In this document: one piece after another, positions 1 through 8,400 of the stretch
Position numbering within the stretch: the first letter of the stretch is position 1
How the letters are laid out: every line of letters starts with the position of its first letter
Assembly (NCBI RefSeq): GCF_042662685.1
Contig: NZ_JBHSYO010000005.1
Location: 219,194-283,193, forward strand
Direction of reading: 5' to 3'
DNA: 64,000 nt
DNA from: Pseudobowmanella zhangzhouensis
Lineage (GTDB): Bacteria; Pseudomonadota; Gammaproteobacteria; Enterobacterales; Alteromonadaceae
Program-made: the position numbers and the translations under genes
The notes under the pieces: model-generated
Told to the model about the DNA's origin: nothing
The model's database searches: none
Seen by the model: the letters and a program-made list of their open reading frames with translations, nothing else

Positions 1-949
1 AATAGGCCGTTCCTGCCCATTTTGCAGCGCTGACGCCGAGTACCCTGGCAACGGTGGGTAACACATCATAAATACCCATGTTCTTGTCAAATAATGCGTC
101 GCGGCCGACAGCATCGGCGCAAATAATTGCAAACGGTGCAGGCTCTGAAGCTGTTATCACCACGGTTGTTTTGGTTTGCATTAGTTGCACTAATCTGCCC
201 ACCAAGCCATCTATCAACATCGCTGCGTTACGGTACACTGGCAAAGACCTGAGTGGTTGCTTCGCCAACGAAAAAGCGAGGTCTTGTAACAAGGTATATC
301 GCACAAAATGGCAGACAAAAGACTGATCTTCTATCGCCTGTGTAGCCGCTGCATGGACACTGGACGTCTCACACACCATTCTGGCTAATGATTTGCTGCC
401 AAATGTCTGCAGTTGTTGCAAATCGTTATTGAAAAACCAAGTCAAATCCGCCTCACTAATCTGGCTTGGATGCCACCTGAGTTGGCTCATCTTTGCCGTT
501 CGGGCAAGATTGGATACGCTGCCGGGTGACAACGGCCAATTATCCGCATCGCTATCAGTGACTCGACAAAACGCATCACTCAGGACTAAGCCAACCTCTG
601 ATTTTGAGAAGTGACTGCCCAGCATATTGATGGCAACGCAAGGGATGCCCGCCGCATCCAGATATTCCCAGAAAAACGGCGCGGTGACACCGGGACGACA
701 CAGGTCGGTGATACCATAACCGTCCGGGCGATTACACTTCGCCGTAACGATGTTGGATTTCTCAGGCGTCATACCGGTCAGCAAGATCCCTTCAGTGATG
801 ATATTGGTGGCTGACCGGCGAAAGCAACCGGAAGTCCCTGTGTGAATTAAATCCAATAAATTCGGAAAGAGCTGGCTGGTGTCATCATCCATCAACAGGC
901 GCCAATCAAAGTGCGGCAGGTGAACCCATAGGCAGTTACTCTTGAGCAT
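1..949 (-). CDS. Alkaline-phosphatase-superfamily phosphohydrolase, partial
   Basis: An open frame of 316 codons runs without a stop from an ATG at 949 to the left edge, so the C-terminal part lies outside the window. The protein begins MLKSNCLWVHLPHFDW and has no signal peptide. Two stretches fit type I phosphodiesterase/sulfatase-like members of the alkaline phosphatase superfamily: PGVTAPFFWEYLDAAGIP near residue 85, and GIYDVLPTVARVLGV near residue 298, which resembles the C-terminal D.APT...LLG motif of that fold. A typical TGxxP-type segment (LLTGMTPEKSN) sits near residue 57. These enzymes hydrolyse phosphate or sulfate esters with two metals; the substrate here cannot be told. The start overlaps the end of the upstream gene by 14 nt, so the two are probably co-transcribed and translationally coupled. 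The assignment is moderate: it rests on motifs, not on an alignment. Confidence 0.6.
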   Translation of the reverse strand, partial: MLKSNCLWVHLPHFDWRLLMDDDTSQLFPNLLDLIHTGTSGCFRRSATNIITEGILLTGMTPEKSNIVTAKCNRPDGYGITDLCRPGVTAPFFWEYLDAAGIPCVAINMLGSHFSKSEVGLVLSDAFCRVTDSDADNWPLSPGSVSNLARTAKMSQLRWHPSQISEADLTWFFNNDLQQLQTFGSKSLARMVCETSSVHAAATQAIEDQSFVCHFVRYTLLQDLAFSLAKQPLRSLPVYRNAAMLIDGLVGRLVQLMQTKTTVVITASEPAPFAIICADAVGRDALFDKNMGIYDVLPTVARVLGVSAAKWAGTAY

Positions 950-1832
950 CAGTTACCTTCTGATATATAAACGCCTCTGTACTGGTAACCTTGCCTTCCA
1001 GTTTTTGCGAGATGCGGGTCATCTTTTGGTTGTCTTGAATAATGGCAATTTGACTCTCGGTGATGCCATGGTCCAGTAACGTCTTCATATTTTCAGCAAT
1101 GAAATAAGCAAACACCCAGGTGTCCTGATAGGCGCTAGCGATATTCAATGGGTCCAAATAAGCGCAACCATCCTCAACACCAATCCCCAAAGAGGCGACA
1201 ATCTCTTCGCCTTTGTAAAAGGCCGTGGAGAACTGATAGTCGCGGGTAGATGGGTATTCGCCGGTGGCATATAAATGCTCGTGCGTCAGCTGCCCAAATC
1301 CCTGATTGCAGAGTGCATTGAGAGCGTCTGTGTTGTCTGTGTAGGGCAGGAATGAAAACTGTGCCAGTGTCTGCGCTGAGGGTTTGAAACGCTTTAGCAC
1401 CTTTTCGAACAATGCCAAAATCGTCGCCACCCTGACTGTCTTTCTCACCAGCCACCTGTTCATTTTAAAGCCATGCTGCTGAAACCGGCGCATCTCATCC
1501 TGGTCAACGATGGGCTGCTGCTTGTTTAAATAGCGGATTCCATGTTGTCGGCACAGTTCGAGCAGGCGTTCGACGGCGAAATCAAAGATTCTGTCATCAA
1601 AATCCTGAGCGGTCAGCTTGATTTCAAACACATAGGTCGGATCACCGAACATCTGATTCCGGTATAGCAACACATAAGCAAGGTGAACATTTTGTTGTGC
1701 CTGCACAGCGAAAAGGGACGGCGCAACCTGACAATCTCTGGCGCCTTCAAAATAACGCCCGATAGCAGGGCTATGCGTCAGGGTAACATCAATAAAATCA
1801 ATATGTTGAAACATAAAAAACCGAGTATACAC
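936..1832 (-). CDS. GNAT-like acyltransferase, putative
   Basis: A 298-codon frame, cytoplasmic, without membrane segments. The N-terminal half (substrate-like strand, then FDFAVERLLELCRQHGIRYL, a helix and QQHGFKMNRWLVRK) looks like the end of a GNAT domain; the second half has a similar order of elements (EEIVASLGIGVEDGCAYLDP, then a helix, then IAIIQDNQKM), suggesting a tandem GNAT fold. No acetyl-CoA loop of the R/QxxGxG type is obvious, so the function is a guess. The start is unsettled: GTG at 1832 has AAGGA 4 nt upstream, while ATG at 1814 directly follows the T-run of a hairpin and lacks a clear ribosome site. The downstream phosphohydrolase gene overlaps its end by 14 nt. Together they may modify or clear the same metabolite; that is inference. 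Confidence 0.5.
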   Translation of the reverse strand: MYTRFFMFQHIDFIDVTLTHSPAIGRYFEGARDCQVAPSLFAVQAQQNVHLAYVLLYRNQMFGDPTYVFEIKLTAQDFDDRIFDFAVERLLELCRQHGIRYLNKQQPIVDQDEMRRFQQHGFKMNRWLVRKTVRVATILALFEKVLKRFKPSAQTLAQFSFLPYTDNTDALNALCNQGFGQLTHEHLYATGEYPSTRDYQFSTAFYKGEEIVASLGIGVEDGCAYLDPLNIASAYQDTWVFAYFIAENMKTLLDHGITESQIAIIQDNQKMTRISQKLEGKVTSTEAFIYQKVTDAQE

Positions 1833-1837
1833 TCGGT
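1820..1837 (-). terminator. Rho-independent terminator of the PEP-CTERM gene
   Basis: Read on the minus strand, ACCGAGT-GTAT-ACTCGGT forms a perfect 7-bp stem with a 4-nt loop, followed directly by TTTTTT. It lies 33 nt past the stop codon of the upstream PEP-CTERM gene. It overlaps the GTG start proposed for the next gene. Confidence 0.8.
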
Positions 1838-1869
1838 CCTTTTATTTGATTTTTAATCGCTGAACGCTA

Positions 1870-2682
1870 TCAGGATTTGCGACGACGTGCAACTATGCCG
1901 GCCACACCCAGCACCATCAGTGACAAAGTGGCGGGAGTAGGAATCGCATTGGCGTCTCCCTGAGATTGGTTGATCTCTGATTGCGCAGCCACTCTCTGGC
2001 CCGCAGCGATCTGTTCATTTGCCACAGAGTTGTAGGCAAAACCATTGATTGAACCAACACCTCGTTCATTTACCGATAGGTCAAGCCAACCGTAATGCAG
2101 GCCGTCATCCTCTAGCAGGCTAAAACCCAGATACCCCTCAAAGATCCCGCTCGCACCGGTTGGATTAATTGCCCCACCGATAGAGGAAGAACGATACTCC
2201 GGTGACGTTTCCCAAGGATTCCAATCACCATAACAAGTTTGATACCAGCCTTTGTACCCACAGTTGTAGGAACTACGAAAACGATAGCTATAACTACTTC
2301 TGAAAAAGTCACTTTCACTGGCAATGCCCAAGCCGGAGGTAAATAAGGCCTCTGTACCAATTACCTCGCCTTCAGCAAATATACTTCTGCTTATGAGGTT
2401 ATCGCCTTGACTATATACAGTAAGGCCGCTGCTATCATTAGATTGAGTGAAACTTGTACGCTCATAGCTGTTATCAGAGTAAGCCGCGGTTACCAGGTCA
2501 GCGTAGTAATTGGCGTACTTTAATGCTCTAAAGTCGTATGCGCCGTCCAAGTTGAAATCAATATAGATATCATTACTCGAATTGAATTCATAGGTGATAT
2601 CTGAATAAAGGATACCGGCCATGGCGGGTAGACTTAACGTTGCGGATGCAACAAGTGACACGGGTAAAACGGACTTTTTCAT
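1870..2682 (-). CDS. PEP-CTERM-type exported protein
   Basis: A 270-aa exported protein. An N-terminal signal peptide (MKKSVLPVSLVASATLSLPAMAG) is followed by an acidic, Tyr/Ser-rich body of unknown fold, and the C-terminus is a tripartite sorting signal: PTPATLSLMVLG, a hydrophobic helix and a basic RRRK tail. In the family this signal is recognised by an exosortase, which cleaves and transfers the protein to the cell surface or exopolysaccharide. The usual Pro-Glu-Pro is Pro-Thr-Pro here, a variant seen in the family. No exosortase is encoded in the window. The start chosen is the ATG at 2682, which has TTAGGA 7 nt upstream; an ATG two codons earlier is too close to that site. It has its own terminator at 1820-1837 and appears monocistronic. 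Biological role unknown. Confidence 0.8.
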   Translation of the reverse strand: MKKSVLPVSLVASATLSLPAMAGILYSDITYEFNSSNDIYIDFNLDGAYDFRALKYANYYADLVTAAYSDNSYERTSFTQSNDSSGLTVYSQGDNLISRSIFAEGEVIGTEALFTSGLGIASESDFFRSSYSYRFRSSYNCGYKGWYQTCYGDWNPWETSPEYRSSSIGGAINPTGASGIFEGYLGFSLLEDDGLHYGWLDLSVNERGVGSINGFAYNSVANEQIAAGQRVAAQSEINQSQGDANAIPTPATLSLMVLGVAGIVARRRKS

Positions 2683-2896
2683 AATCATTTCCTAACTGCG
2701 ACTACATGATGGCGACACATCACAGCAATTAGCATTATACGTGCCAGCTTATTAAGCTGTTGATTTATATGTGTAAATAACAAACGGGAACAGGCTTTTG
2801 TAAAAAAAAGTGACAGGAACAACGCCACAACAAACATTATCCACAAATAACTATCAGAGCTCACCCGGCTTTGCACCGGGTGGTGAAATGCTTGAT

Positions 2897-4207
2897 TTAA
2901 TTAGCGGCTTTGGCTGCTGGCTTATTGGCCGGACGGCGACGGCGGCGCGCCGGACGTGGTTTATTGTTTGGTGCTTTATTGGCGTCTGCCGGTTTTGGCG
3001 CGCTATGCACTTCTTTCGGCTGCTTGGCTTTTTTCGGCTTTTTCGGTGCCAGCATACGGGTTGGCGGTACAGGGAAATTCGGCTCGAAACCGCTTAAGGT
3101 TTCGCGCTGGAACTGCTGCTGAATCAGGCGTTCAATATCCTGCAATTGCTGGTGTTCGTCAGCACTGACTAATGACCAGGCCTGCCCACTGGCACCGGCA
3201 CGACCGGTACGGCCAATACGGTGCACATAGTCTGCGGCGGTATTGGGTAAATCCAGATTCACCACCACAGGTAACTGGTCGATATCGATACCACGCGCGG
3301 CAATATCGGTGGCAATCAAGGCCATGATTTCACCGGATTTAAAATCAGCCAGCGCTTTGGTGCGTGCGCCCTGACTCTTGTTACCGTGGATCGCAGCACT
3401 GGCAATTCCGGCCTTACTGAGTTTTTCGGCAATTCGGTTGGCACCATGTTTAGTGCGGCTGAATACCAGCACCTGTTGCCATTTTTGTTCACGAATAAGG
3501 GTGATCAACGCCGGGATCTTGCTGAGTTTATCCACCTCCAGCAAACGCTGTTCGATAACCTCAACCGTGCTGTTGGCGGGCGTTGTGGAAATATGTACCG
3601 GCGATTGGGTGATACTCTCAGCCAATGCCGTTACTGTGGGCGAAAATGTCGCGGAAAACAGCAGCGTCTGACGCTGTTGTGGCAGTAGTTTCAGAATGCG
3701 CTTAATGTCATGAATAAAGCCCATATCCAGCATACGGTCGGCTTCATCCAGCACCAGAATCTCTAACTGATGAAACTTCACGGCATTTTGCTGATACAAA
3801 TCCAGCAAACGTCCCGGTGTAGCCACCAGCACATCCATACCGCCGCGCAGCGCCATCATCTGTGGGTTAATCCCCACACCACCGAACACCACCGTACTTT
3901 TCAGCGGTAAATGGCGGCTGTAATCACGCACATTTTCCTGCACCTGGGCCGCCAGTTCACGGGTAGGCGTCAGAATTAACGCCCGCACACAGTTTGCTGC
4001 TGGCTTGCGCCCGCCACTCAAACGCTGCAATAAAGGCAGTGAGAAACCCGCAGTTTTGCCGGTACCGGTTTGCGCCGCACCTAACACATCGTTGCCGGCC
4101 AGAATCGGCGGAATGGCTTGTTGTTGAATCGGTGATGGCGTGCTGTAGCCCTTTTCTTCCAGGGCGCGTAACAGGGGTGCGGCAAGACCAAGCTGGTTAA
4201 ATAACAT
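2897..4207 (-). CDS. rhlE: DEAD-box ATP-dependent RNA helicase RhlE
   Basis: A 436-aa helicase with the full DEAD-box set: Q-motif near the N-terminus (YSTPSPIQQQAIP), Walker A AQTGTGKT, PTRELA, TPGR, DEAD in VLDEADRMLDMGF, SAT, and HRIGRTGRAG. The C-terminus is a lysine/arginine/alanine-rich tail (about the last 60 residues, ending RPARRRRRPANKPAAKAAN), usual for RhlE, which remodels RNA during ribosome assembly and mRNA decay. The frame extends upstream to 4267, but ATG at 4207 is preferred because GAGG lies 6 nt upstream and the protein then starts MLFNQLGL like its relatives. A leader of roughly 200 nt follows the likely promoter region, with a small CTTCTT/AAGAAG hairpin at 4268-4284. 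Confidence 0.92.
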   Translation of the reverse strand: MLFNQLGLAAPLLRALEEKGYSTPSPIQQQAIPPILAGNDVLGAAQTGTGKTAGFSLPLLQRLSGGRKPAANCVRALILTPTRELAAQVQENVRDYSRHLPLKSTVVFGGVGINPQMMALRGGMDVLVATPGRLLDLYQQNAVKFHQLEILVLDEADRMLDMGFIHDIKRILKLLPQQRQTLLFSATFSPTVTALAESITQSPVHISTTPANSTVEVIEQRLLEVDKLSKIPALITLIREQKWQQVLVFSRTKHGANRIAEKLSKAGIASAAIHGNKSQGARTKALADFKSGEIMALIATDIAARGIDIDQLPVVVNLDLPNTAADYVHRIGRTGRAGASGQAWSLVSADEHQQLQDIERLIQQQFQRETLSGFEPNFPVPPTRMLAPKKPKKAKQPKEVHSAPKPADANKAPNNKPRPARRRRRPANKPAAKAAN

Positions 4208-4448
4208 CTGAACCTCAGTAAAAACAGTATTTGCTGGCCGAACATCTGCTTCGGACAGCACAAACAACTTCTTTGTGTAAGAAGTGCATTAACAGGCGGA
4301 ATAAGACTGTGAGGTGATAACGATAGATATGAACTAACAGCGAATACAACACCAACATCCGCCGTTTAAGGCGGCGCGCATGATAGCAAAATCCTGACTA
4401 AACAACAGCCCGGAATTTGTTTATTTTTCGCACAGTGAGTTTTCGTGG

Positions 4449-5651
4449 CTAGGGATGGTTAGGCCAGTGAATCTCAAAACAGGCCCCGCCCAGACGTTCG
4501 CTGTTGTGAATACGTAATTCGCCATGATGACGTTTGGCAATTTGATGGGTGATATACAGCCCGAGGCCAAAGCCCATATCCTCACTGTCTTTGGCATCGC
4601 GTTTGAATGCCTGCTTGAGGGCCTCACCTTTTCCTGCCAGTCCATCACCATCATCTTCCACCCTGATCAGGCAGGATTGCTCACTGGACTGCCAACTGAT
4701 GTGCACTTCTTTATGGGCATAGCGCAGCGCGTTGGTAATAAGATTTTGCATGCCAACCGGCATAGTACGCGGATCGAAAAAGCACGGATTGTCATCGGTT
4801 TCAAACACCAGCGCGGCCTTGCCGGGATGATGCGCAAACTTGTCGCGTAATTCGGCTAACAAGGCCTGTGGTGACTGTTTTTGCAGGGTTAATTCCGGCT
4901 GCGCGCGTTGAGAACGGGCAAAGGTCAGATAGTCGGACACCAGTTGGCTTATCTCATCCATGTCCTTTTCCAGTCGCTGCACAACGTGCGGATCGATGGC
5001 ATCCCCCATACGTTGCAGTAAAAAAGTCATGCGGGTCAGCGGTGTACGTATTTCATGGGCGACGGTATTGGCCAGATCCTGTTGCTGCTGAATCAGGTCA
5101 GTGATGCGCGCAGACATGCTATTCATGGACTGGGCCAGGGGTTGCATCACGGATTTTTGCGCAAGCTGAATATCCAGCGTTTGTGGTTGTGCGGCGAACG
5201 TCTGGGCTGCACGGCGCAATTTAAGCAGATCTTTGGCCAGAGGATAGAGTAATGCCAGGATCGCCAGCGCCAGTACCAGATAAAACGCCACGGCAAAATA
5301 TACGCTGCGCTGGGCAAACTGGTGGTGACTGCTGGCCAGTGGCCCAATGGCTAACCATTTACCGTCACGAATGGCGTAATAGGTCAGGCGTTGCTGGCCG
5401 TCTTCAATGGCCACCACCTTGCCCTCGTCTAATTGCCTGGCCACCTCATGGGGGAACTGCACCGAACCGGGGCGAATTTCGCGCAAATTAAAGGCCTGCC
5501 CTTGCTCATCGTCAAAGCCCTGAGTGACATCAACCCAATATTGCTCCGCGTCATTGCTAATTGCATCGTATAAGGTGCTGGCTCCAAAAAGCAGCACCAG
5601 CACTGTCATAAAAAGCAGCGCGTACAATCGCAAAAATTGCTTATGCATCAT
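4449..5651 (-). CDS. Sensor histidine kinase, RstB-like
   Basis: A 400-aa inner-membrane kinase. Transmembrane helices lie near residues 8-28 and 117-137 and flank a periplasmic sensor of about 85 residues. The DHp helix carries His199 in VAHEIRTPLTRM, and the ATPase domain has the N box (NLITNALRYA), G1 DDGDGL and G2 GFGLGLYI. The sequence and operon place resemble RstB. Its start overlaps the end of the response regulator gene by 11 nt, so the pair is coupled. The sensor sits in an operon with a MipA/OmpV-like outer-membrane protein and a DUF3019 protein, which suggests that it monitors an envelope condition. The signal cannot be deduced from sequence. Confidence 0.88.
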   Translation of the reverse strand: MMHKQFLRLYALLFMTVLVLLFGASTLYDAISNDAEQYWVDVTQGFDDEQGQAFNLREIRPGSVQFPHEVARQLDEGKVVAIEDGQQRLTYYAIRDGKWLAIGPLASSHHQFAQRSVYFAVAFYLVLALAILALLYPLAKDLLKLRRAAQTFAAQPQTLDIQLAQKSVMQPLAQSMNSMSARITDLIQQQQDLANTVAHEIRTPLTRMTFLLQRMGDAIDPHVVQRLEKDMDEISQLVSDYLTFARSQRAQPELTLQKQSPQALLAELRDKFAHHPGKAALVFETDDNPCFFDPRTMPVGMQNLITNALRYAHKEVHISWQSSEQSCLIRVEDDGDGLAGKGEALKQAFKRDAKDSEDMGFGLGLYITHQIAKRHHGELRIHNSERLGGACFEIHWPNHP

Positions 5652-6342
5652 GTTGCAGTACCAGCAAATAGCCCTTCCCGCGCAGCGTACGAATCACGAT
5701 ATCGTCGCACCCGCATGCGTCGAGCTTTTTACGCAAACGGCTAATCTTTAAATCCGCCGCCCGGTCACTGCCATCGTACGGCCGGCCAACCAGCTGCTGA
5801 AACATAAAATCACGACTCACCGGGCCGTTGCTGTAACGCACCAGGGTACGCAACACATCGTATTCCTGATTGGTCAGGCCGATTACCTGCTCATGGCGGG
5901 TTAGCACCTTTGCGCGATCATCAAAACGGTACGGGCCAAAGGTCAATTGTGCAGAAGGGCTGGCAATCGGCTGTTTAGCCAGATTGGTATTGATTCGTGC
6001 GAGTAAAATCGCTGGTTTAACCGGTTTAGTAATAAAATCCACCGCGCCCAGTTCCAGCCCACGAATATGCGTGTCGTCATCGCCAAGCGCAGTCAAAAAT
6101 ATCAGCGGGCAATGCTGACTCACCAGCAAACGTTCGGCCAGCTGAAAACCGTGCATGTCCGGCAACATCAAATCACAAATGAGTAAATCAAACTGATGTT
6201 GCAACGCCAGGCTTTGCGCCTGTTTGGCATTGGCGGCGATGCTGACACTGAACCCCTGATCATGCAGAAAATCACCAATTAGCCCGGCTAATTCGCGATC
6301 ATCCTCAATCAGCATAAGGTGTTTGCTGTGCTGCTCAATCAT
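5641..6342 (-). CDS. OmpR-family response regulator, RstA-like
   Basis: A 233-aa regulator. The receiver domain (about residues 8-120) has the acidic pair EDD at 13-15, phosphoacceptor Asp57 in LLICDLMLPD, and the conserved Lys in FITKPVKP. The C-terminal winged helix (about 130-230) has the transactivation-loop and recognition region GSDRAADLKISRLRKKLD and ends with the wing IRTLRGKGYLL. It is followed by its kinase with an 11-nt overlap and preceded by the DUF3019 gene with a 4-nt overlap. A likely target is the pair of RstA-box-like sites upstream of the first gene of this operon (7650-7683), which would give autoregulation; that is inferred from the match of the site spacing (TACA-N6-TACA) to the E. 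coli RstA box. Confidence 0.9.
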   Translation of the reverse strand: MIEQHSKHLMLIEDDRELAGLIGDFLHDQGFSVSIAANAKQAQSLALQHQFDLLICDLMLPDMHGFQLAERLLVSQHCPLIFLTALGDDDTHIRGLELGAVDFITKPVKPAILLARINTNLAKQPIASPSAQLTFGPYRFDDRAKVLTRHEQVIGLTNQEYDVLRTLVRYSNGPVSRDFMFQQLVGRPYDGSDRAADLKISRLRKKLDACGCDDIVIRTLRGKGYLLVLQHDA

Positions 6343-6716
6343 TGAAAGCTCCAGGAAAACCGCCGCCGCTTACGTGAGCTAGCCGGTACGTAGGCCGCCA
6401 CCATTAATTCGGAGCGCGCCAGCAACGCACGATCATCGCTGTTAATCACGCTGATGGTCAGGTTTTCTGAGGTGCGCAGCGCAATGGATAACTGGTGCAG
6501 GGTCATCGCCTGTAAACACCAGGGTGAGGGTTGAGCGGTAATCACGATACACACCGCTAACGGATCGTCACTTTCAAAGCGTACCGCCAATTCCAGTTCA
6601 CAGACGCCTTGCTCATCAAGCACACAGGTTTGCGGGGTAATACTCAGCTCCTGCGCCGCGTCAACGACAGGCGCAAAGAGTAAAACCAGTAACAACCAGC
6701 CTATGTGCTTTTTCAT
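6339..6716 (-). CDS. DUF3019 exported protein
   Basis: A 125-aa protein with a signal peptide (MKKHIGWLLLVLLFAPVVDA) and a small periplasmic domain rich in beta strands. It has four cysteines in the mature part (QTCVLDEQGVC, LAVCIV, SPWCLQ), which may form two disulfides. This is the DUF3019 family, regularly found between a mipA-like gene and an RstAB-like pair in Shewanella and Alteromonas relatives. Its start overlaps the mipA-like stop by 1 nt and its end overlaps the regulator start by 4 nt, so the four genes are one tightly coupled operon. The C-terminus is strongly basic (SSRKRRRFSWSFQ). Function unknown; a ligand-presenting role for the kinase is possible but unproven. Confidence 0.8.
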   Translation of the reverse strand: MKKHIGWLLLVLLFAPVVDAAQELSITPQTCVLDEQGVCELELAVRFESDDPLAVCIVITAQPSPWCLQAMTLHQLSIALRTSENLTISVINSDDRALLARSELMVAAYVPASSRKRRRFSWSFQ

Positions 6717-7564
6717 CAGAAGTGGTAATTCATGCCAATAAACCCTGCGACGTAACTACGCTTTTCCAACAGTGGACTAATCGTCAATGCACCGGCCTTA
6801 CGGGTATATTGCAATGAGACGACTGCTGACCAGTTGTCACTCACCCGATAAGCCACCGCTACTTTGGCGTAATAATCTTTCAACAGCTTATCCGTTACGT
6901 CGACGTCTGCGCGTCGTGCGGCTTCTTCCGCGCGCAGGCCATAGTAGTAATTATTCAGCGCCTGGGTTTTGCCAATCACGCCCAGTTCCCAATTAACCTG
7001 CCAGTCTTGCCAGCCATAACGTTTTTCCAGTGCCAGAGTAATTTCTTCGCCGTTATGCCCGGCACTGATGTCTTTACCCCAGACAAAACGTCCGTCCAGC
7101 CAGTCGGTCATCAACATAATCTGGCCACCCAGCATGTAAGAAAAGCGCCGCTCGATATCAGGAAAATCAATAGCACCACTACTCATGGGCAAGCCGGCAT
7201 TGGGCACTAACTTACTGATTTCCAGATAGGAGACCGGATTGTTATCTGTGTTAAACAACACGCCATCCTGATTGACGTAGCCCACCAGATCGAAGATCAG
7301 GCGTTCGTCTTCAAACAAGGTATAGCCGAGGTCTGTGGTTTCCATGTAGAAACGCTCACCGTAGTAGTACCACTGCGGTAACAACACAGAATGCAGATCA
7401 TCACGCTGATTGAGCGGATTCGAAATGGTGGCGTAGCCAATACCCATGTCCACGCCCCACTCTGAGGGCTGCACATGCTGATGTTTGTCGTTGGCCTGAT
7501 TGCCAAAGGCTGTGCCGCTGAGCAAAACAATACTCAGTAACAGCAACCGAAATTGTTGCTTCAT
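6716..7564 (-). CDS. MipA/OmpV-family outer membrane protein
   Basis: A 282-aa outer-membrane beta-barrel with a signal peptide (MKQQFRLLLLSIVLLSGTAFG). Alternating amphipathic strands with aromatic girdles (LLPQWYYYGERFYMETTDLGY) run to a C-terminal aromatic residue (VAGFIGMNYHF), the usual barrel-insertion signal. Length and pattern fit the MipA/OmpV family, whose members are scaffold or porin-like proteins. It is the first gene of the operon with DUF3019, the response regulator and the kinase. The upstream region has two adjacent TACA-N6-TACA sites, about 86 nt before the start codon, which suggests control by the operon's own regulator. Confidence 0.85.
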   Translation of the reverse strand: MKQQFRLLLLSIVLLSGTAFGNQANDKHQHVQPSEWGVDMGIGYATISNPLNQRDDLHSVLLPQWYYYGERFYMETTDLGYTLFEDERLIFDLVGYVNQDGVLFNTDNNPVSYLEISKLVPNAGLPMSSGAIDFPDIERRFSYMLGGQIMLMTDWLDGRFVWGKDISAGHNGEEITLALEKRYGWQDWQVNWELGVIGKTQALNNYYYGLRAEEAARRADVDVTDKLLKDYYAKVAVAYRVSDNWSAVVSLQYTRKAGALTISPLLEKRSYVAGFIGMNYHF

Positions 7565-7647
7565 GGTTAAAAAACTACCTACTTAACTGCAATGGATCTT
7601 ACACCCTAGCGGCGAAATTGCATCATCGCCACATTGTGCAAAGTATT

Positions 7648-7685
7648 GCTACAAAAGGCTACAGGGGCGTACAAAACGCTACACA
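7648..7685. promoter_or_regulatory. Two tandem RstA-box-like operators
   Basis: TACA occurs four times at an exact 10-bp period (7650, 7660, 7670, 7680). The block can be read as two adjacent TACA-N6-TACA boxes, TACAAAAGGCTACA and TACAAAACGCTACA, 20 bp apart. E. coli RstA recognises TACA-N6-TACA, and OmpR-family dimers bind direct repeats on one face of the helix. The array lies between the divergent mipA-like operon and the secreted-protein pair, so it could act on either side. Confidence 0.65.
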
Positions 7686-7794
7686 GATCTCCGTGCCAGC
7701 TCTTTACCTGATGTGCTTAATTGTTCATTCGTTGACCTCGCAAGACGGTCCGAATCCATAACAAAAACACATATCAACAAGTAGGAGTCTGAAC

Positions 7795-8400
7795 ATGAGT
7801 GTACGTTCTATGTTCGCAAAGGCCACATTAGTGGTCGCCCTCTCGGCGGGTTTAACCCTCGCCCCCGAGGCGAGTGCCCAAAAGCACATCAAACAAAACC
7901 TGGCGCAACTGGTGAATCAGGCGCACAGCATCATCAGTGGCGAGGTCATCTCGGTTACTGATGGCTTCGATGAGCGTAAACGCCCATATACCGAAGTGAC
8001 CATCCGAGTTGGCAGCGACGCCAAAGGCAAACTGGCCGAAGACTCACTGTACACCTTCCGTCAATTTGGTTTGCTAAAGCCACGTTCAATGGGAAATGGC
8101 AAAGTGTATCTGGGCGTATCCCCGGAAGGCTTCGCTAACTGGCATGTGGGCGAACAGGTGGTGGCCTTTATGAATCCAACATTGGGTGGATTAACCACTA
8201 CGGTAGGGCTGGAACAGGGCAAATTTAATCTGCTAAACGGCAAGGTCAGCAATGAGGTCGGCAATTACGGTCTGTTTGATGGTATCGACAGCACGCAAAT
8301 CGGCGCAGAGGATCAAAACCTGCTCACCACCCCGGGCGCAGTAGACGCACAACAATTCATGCACTTAATCGGCAAACTGGCACAAGGAGCAGCGCAATGA
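7795..8400 (+). CDS. Secreted protein of unknown function, partner of the zincin
   Basis: A 201-aa protein with a signal peptide ending LAPEASAQ. The mature part is a single domain: helix (LAQLVNQAHSIISGEV), strands with alternating charged residues (RPYTEVTIRVGSDAKG), and a Gly-rich segment (FANWHVGEQVVAFMNPTLGG). The order resembles small beta-barrel secreted domains found beside metalloproteases, but I do not recognise a family. Its stop overlaps the start of the 878-aa metalloprotease gene by 4 nt (ATGA), so the two are translated together. A chaperone, inhibitor or partner role for the protease is a guess from that coupling. The start has GTAGGAG 8 nt upstream. Confidence 0.75.
   Translation: MSVRSMFAKATLVVALSAGLTLAPEASAQKHIKQNLAQLVNQAHSIISGEVISVTDGFDERKRPYTEVTIRVGSDAKGKLAEDSLYTFRQFGLLKPRSMGNGKVYLGVSPEGFANWHVGEQVVAFMNPTLGGLTTTVGLEQGKFNLLNGKVSNEVGNYGLFDGIDSTQIGAEDQNLLTTPGAVDAQQFMHLIGKLAQGAAQ

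Noticed and set aside
78..814. Three plus-strand frames of 67-82 codons at the left edge
   Set aside because: They lie antisense to the long minus-strand frame with phosphohydrolase motifs and show no ribosome sites or recognisable content.
2685..2876. A 63-codon minus frame upstream of the PEP-CTERM gene
   Set aside because: Hydrophobic but without ribosome site; overlaps the next start and probably the promoter region.
2862..2882. CACCCGG/CCGGGTG hairpin 15 nt after rhlE
   Set aside because: A sound 7-bp stem but no T-run on the minus strand, so terminator function is doubtful.
4358..4378. CCGCC/GGCGG hairpin upstream of rhlE
   Set aside because: Short, 5-bp stem; could be chance in the rhlE leader or promoter.
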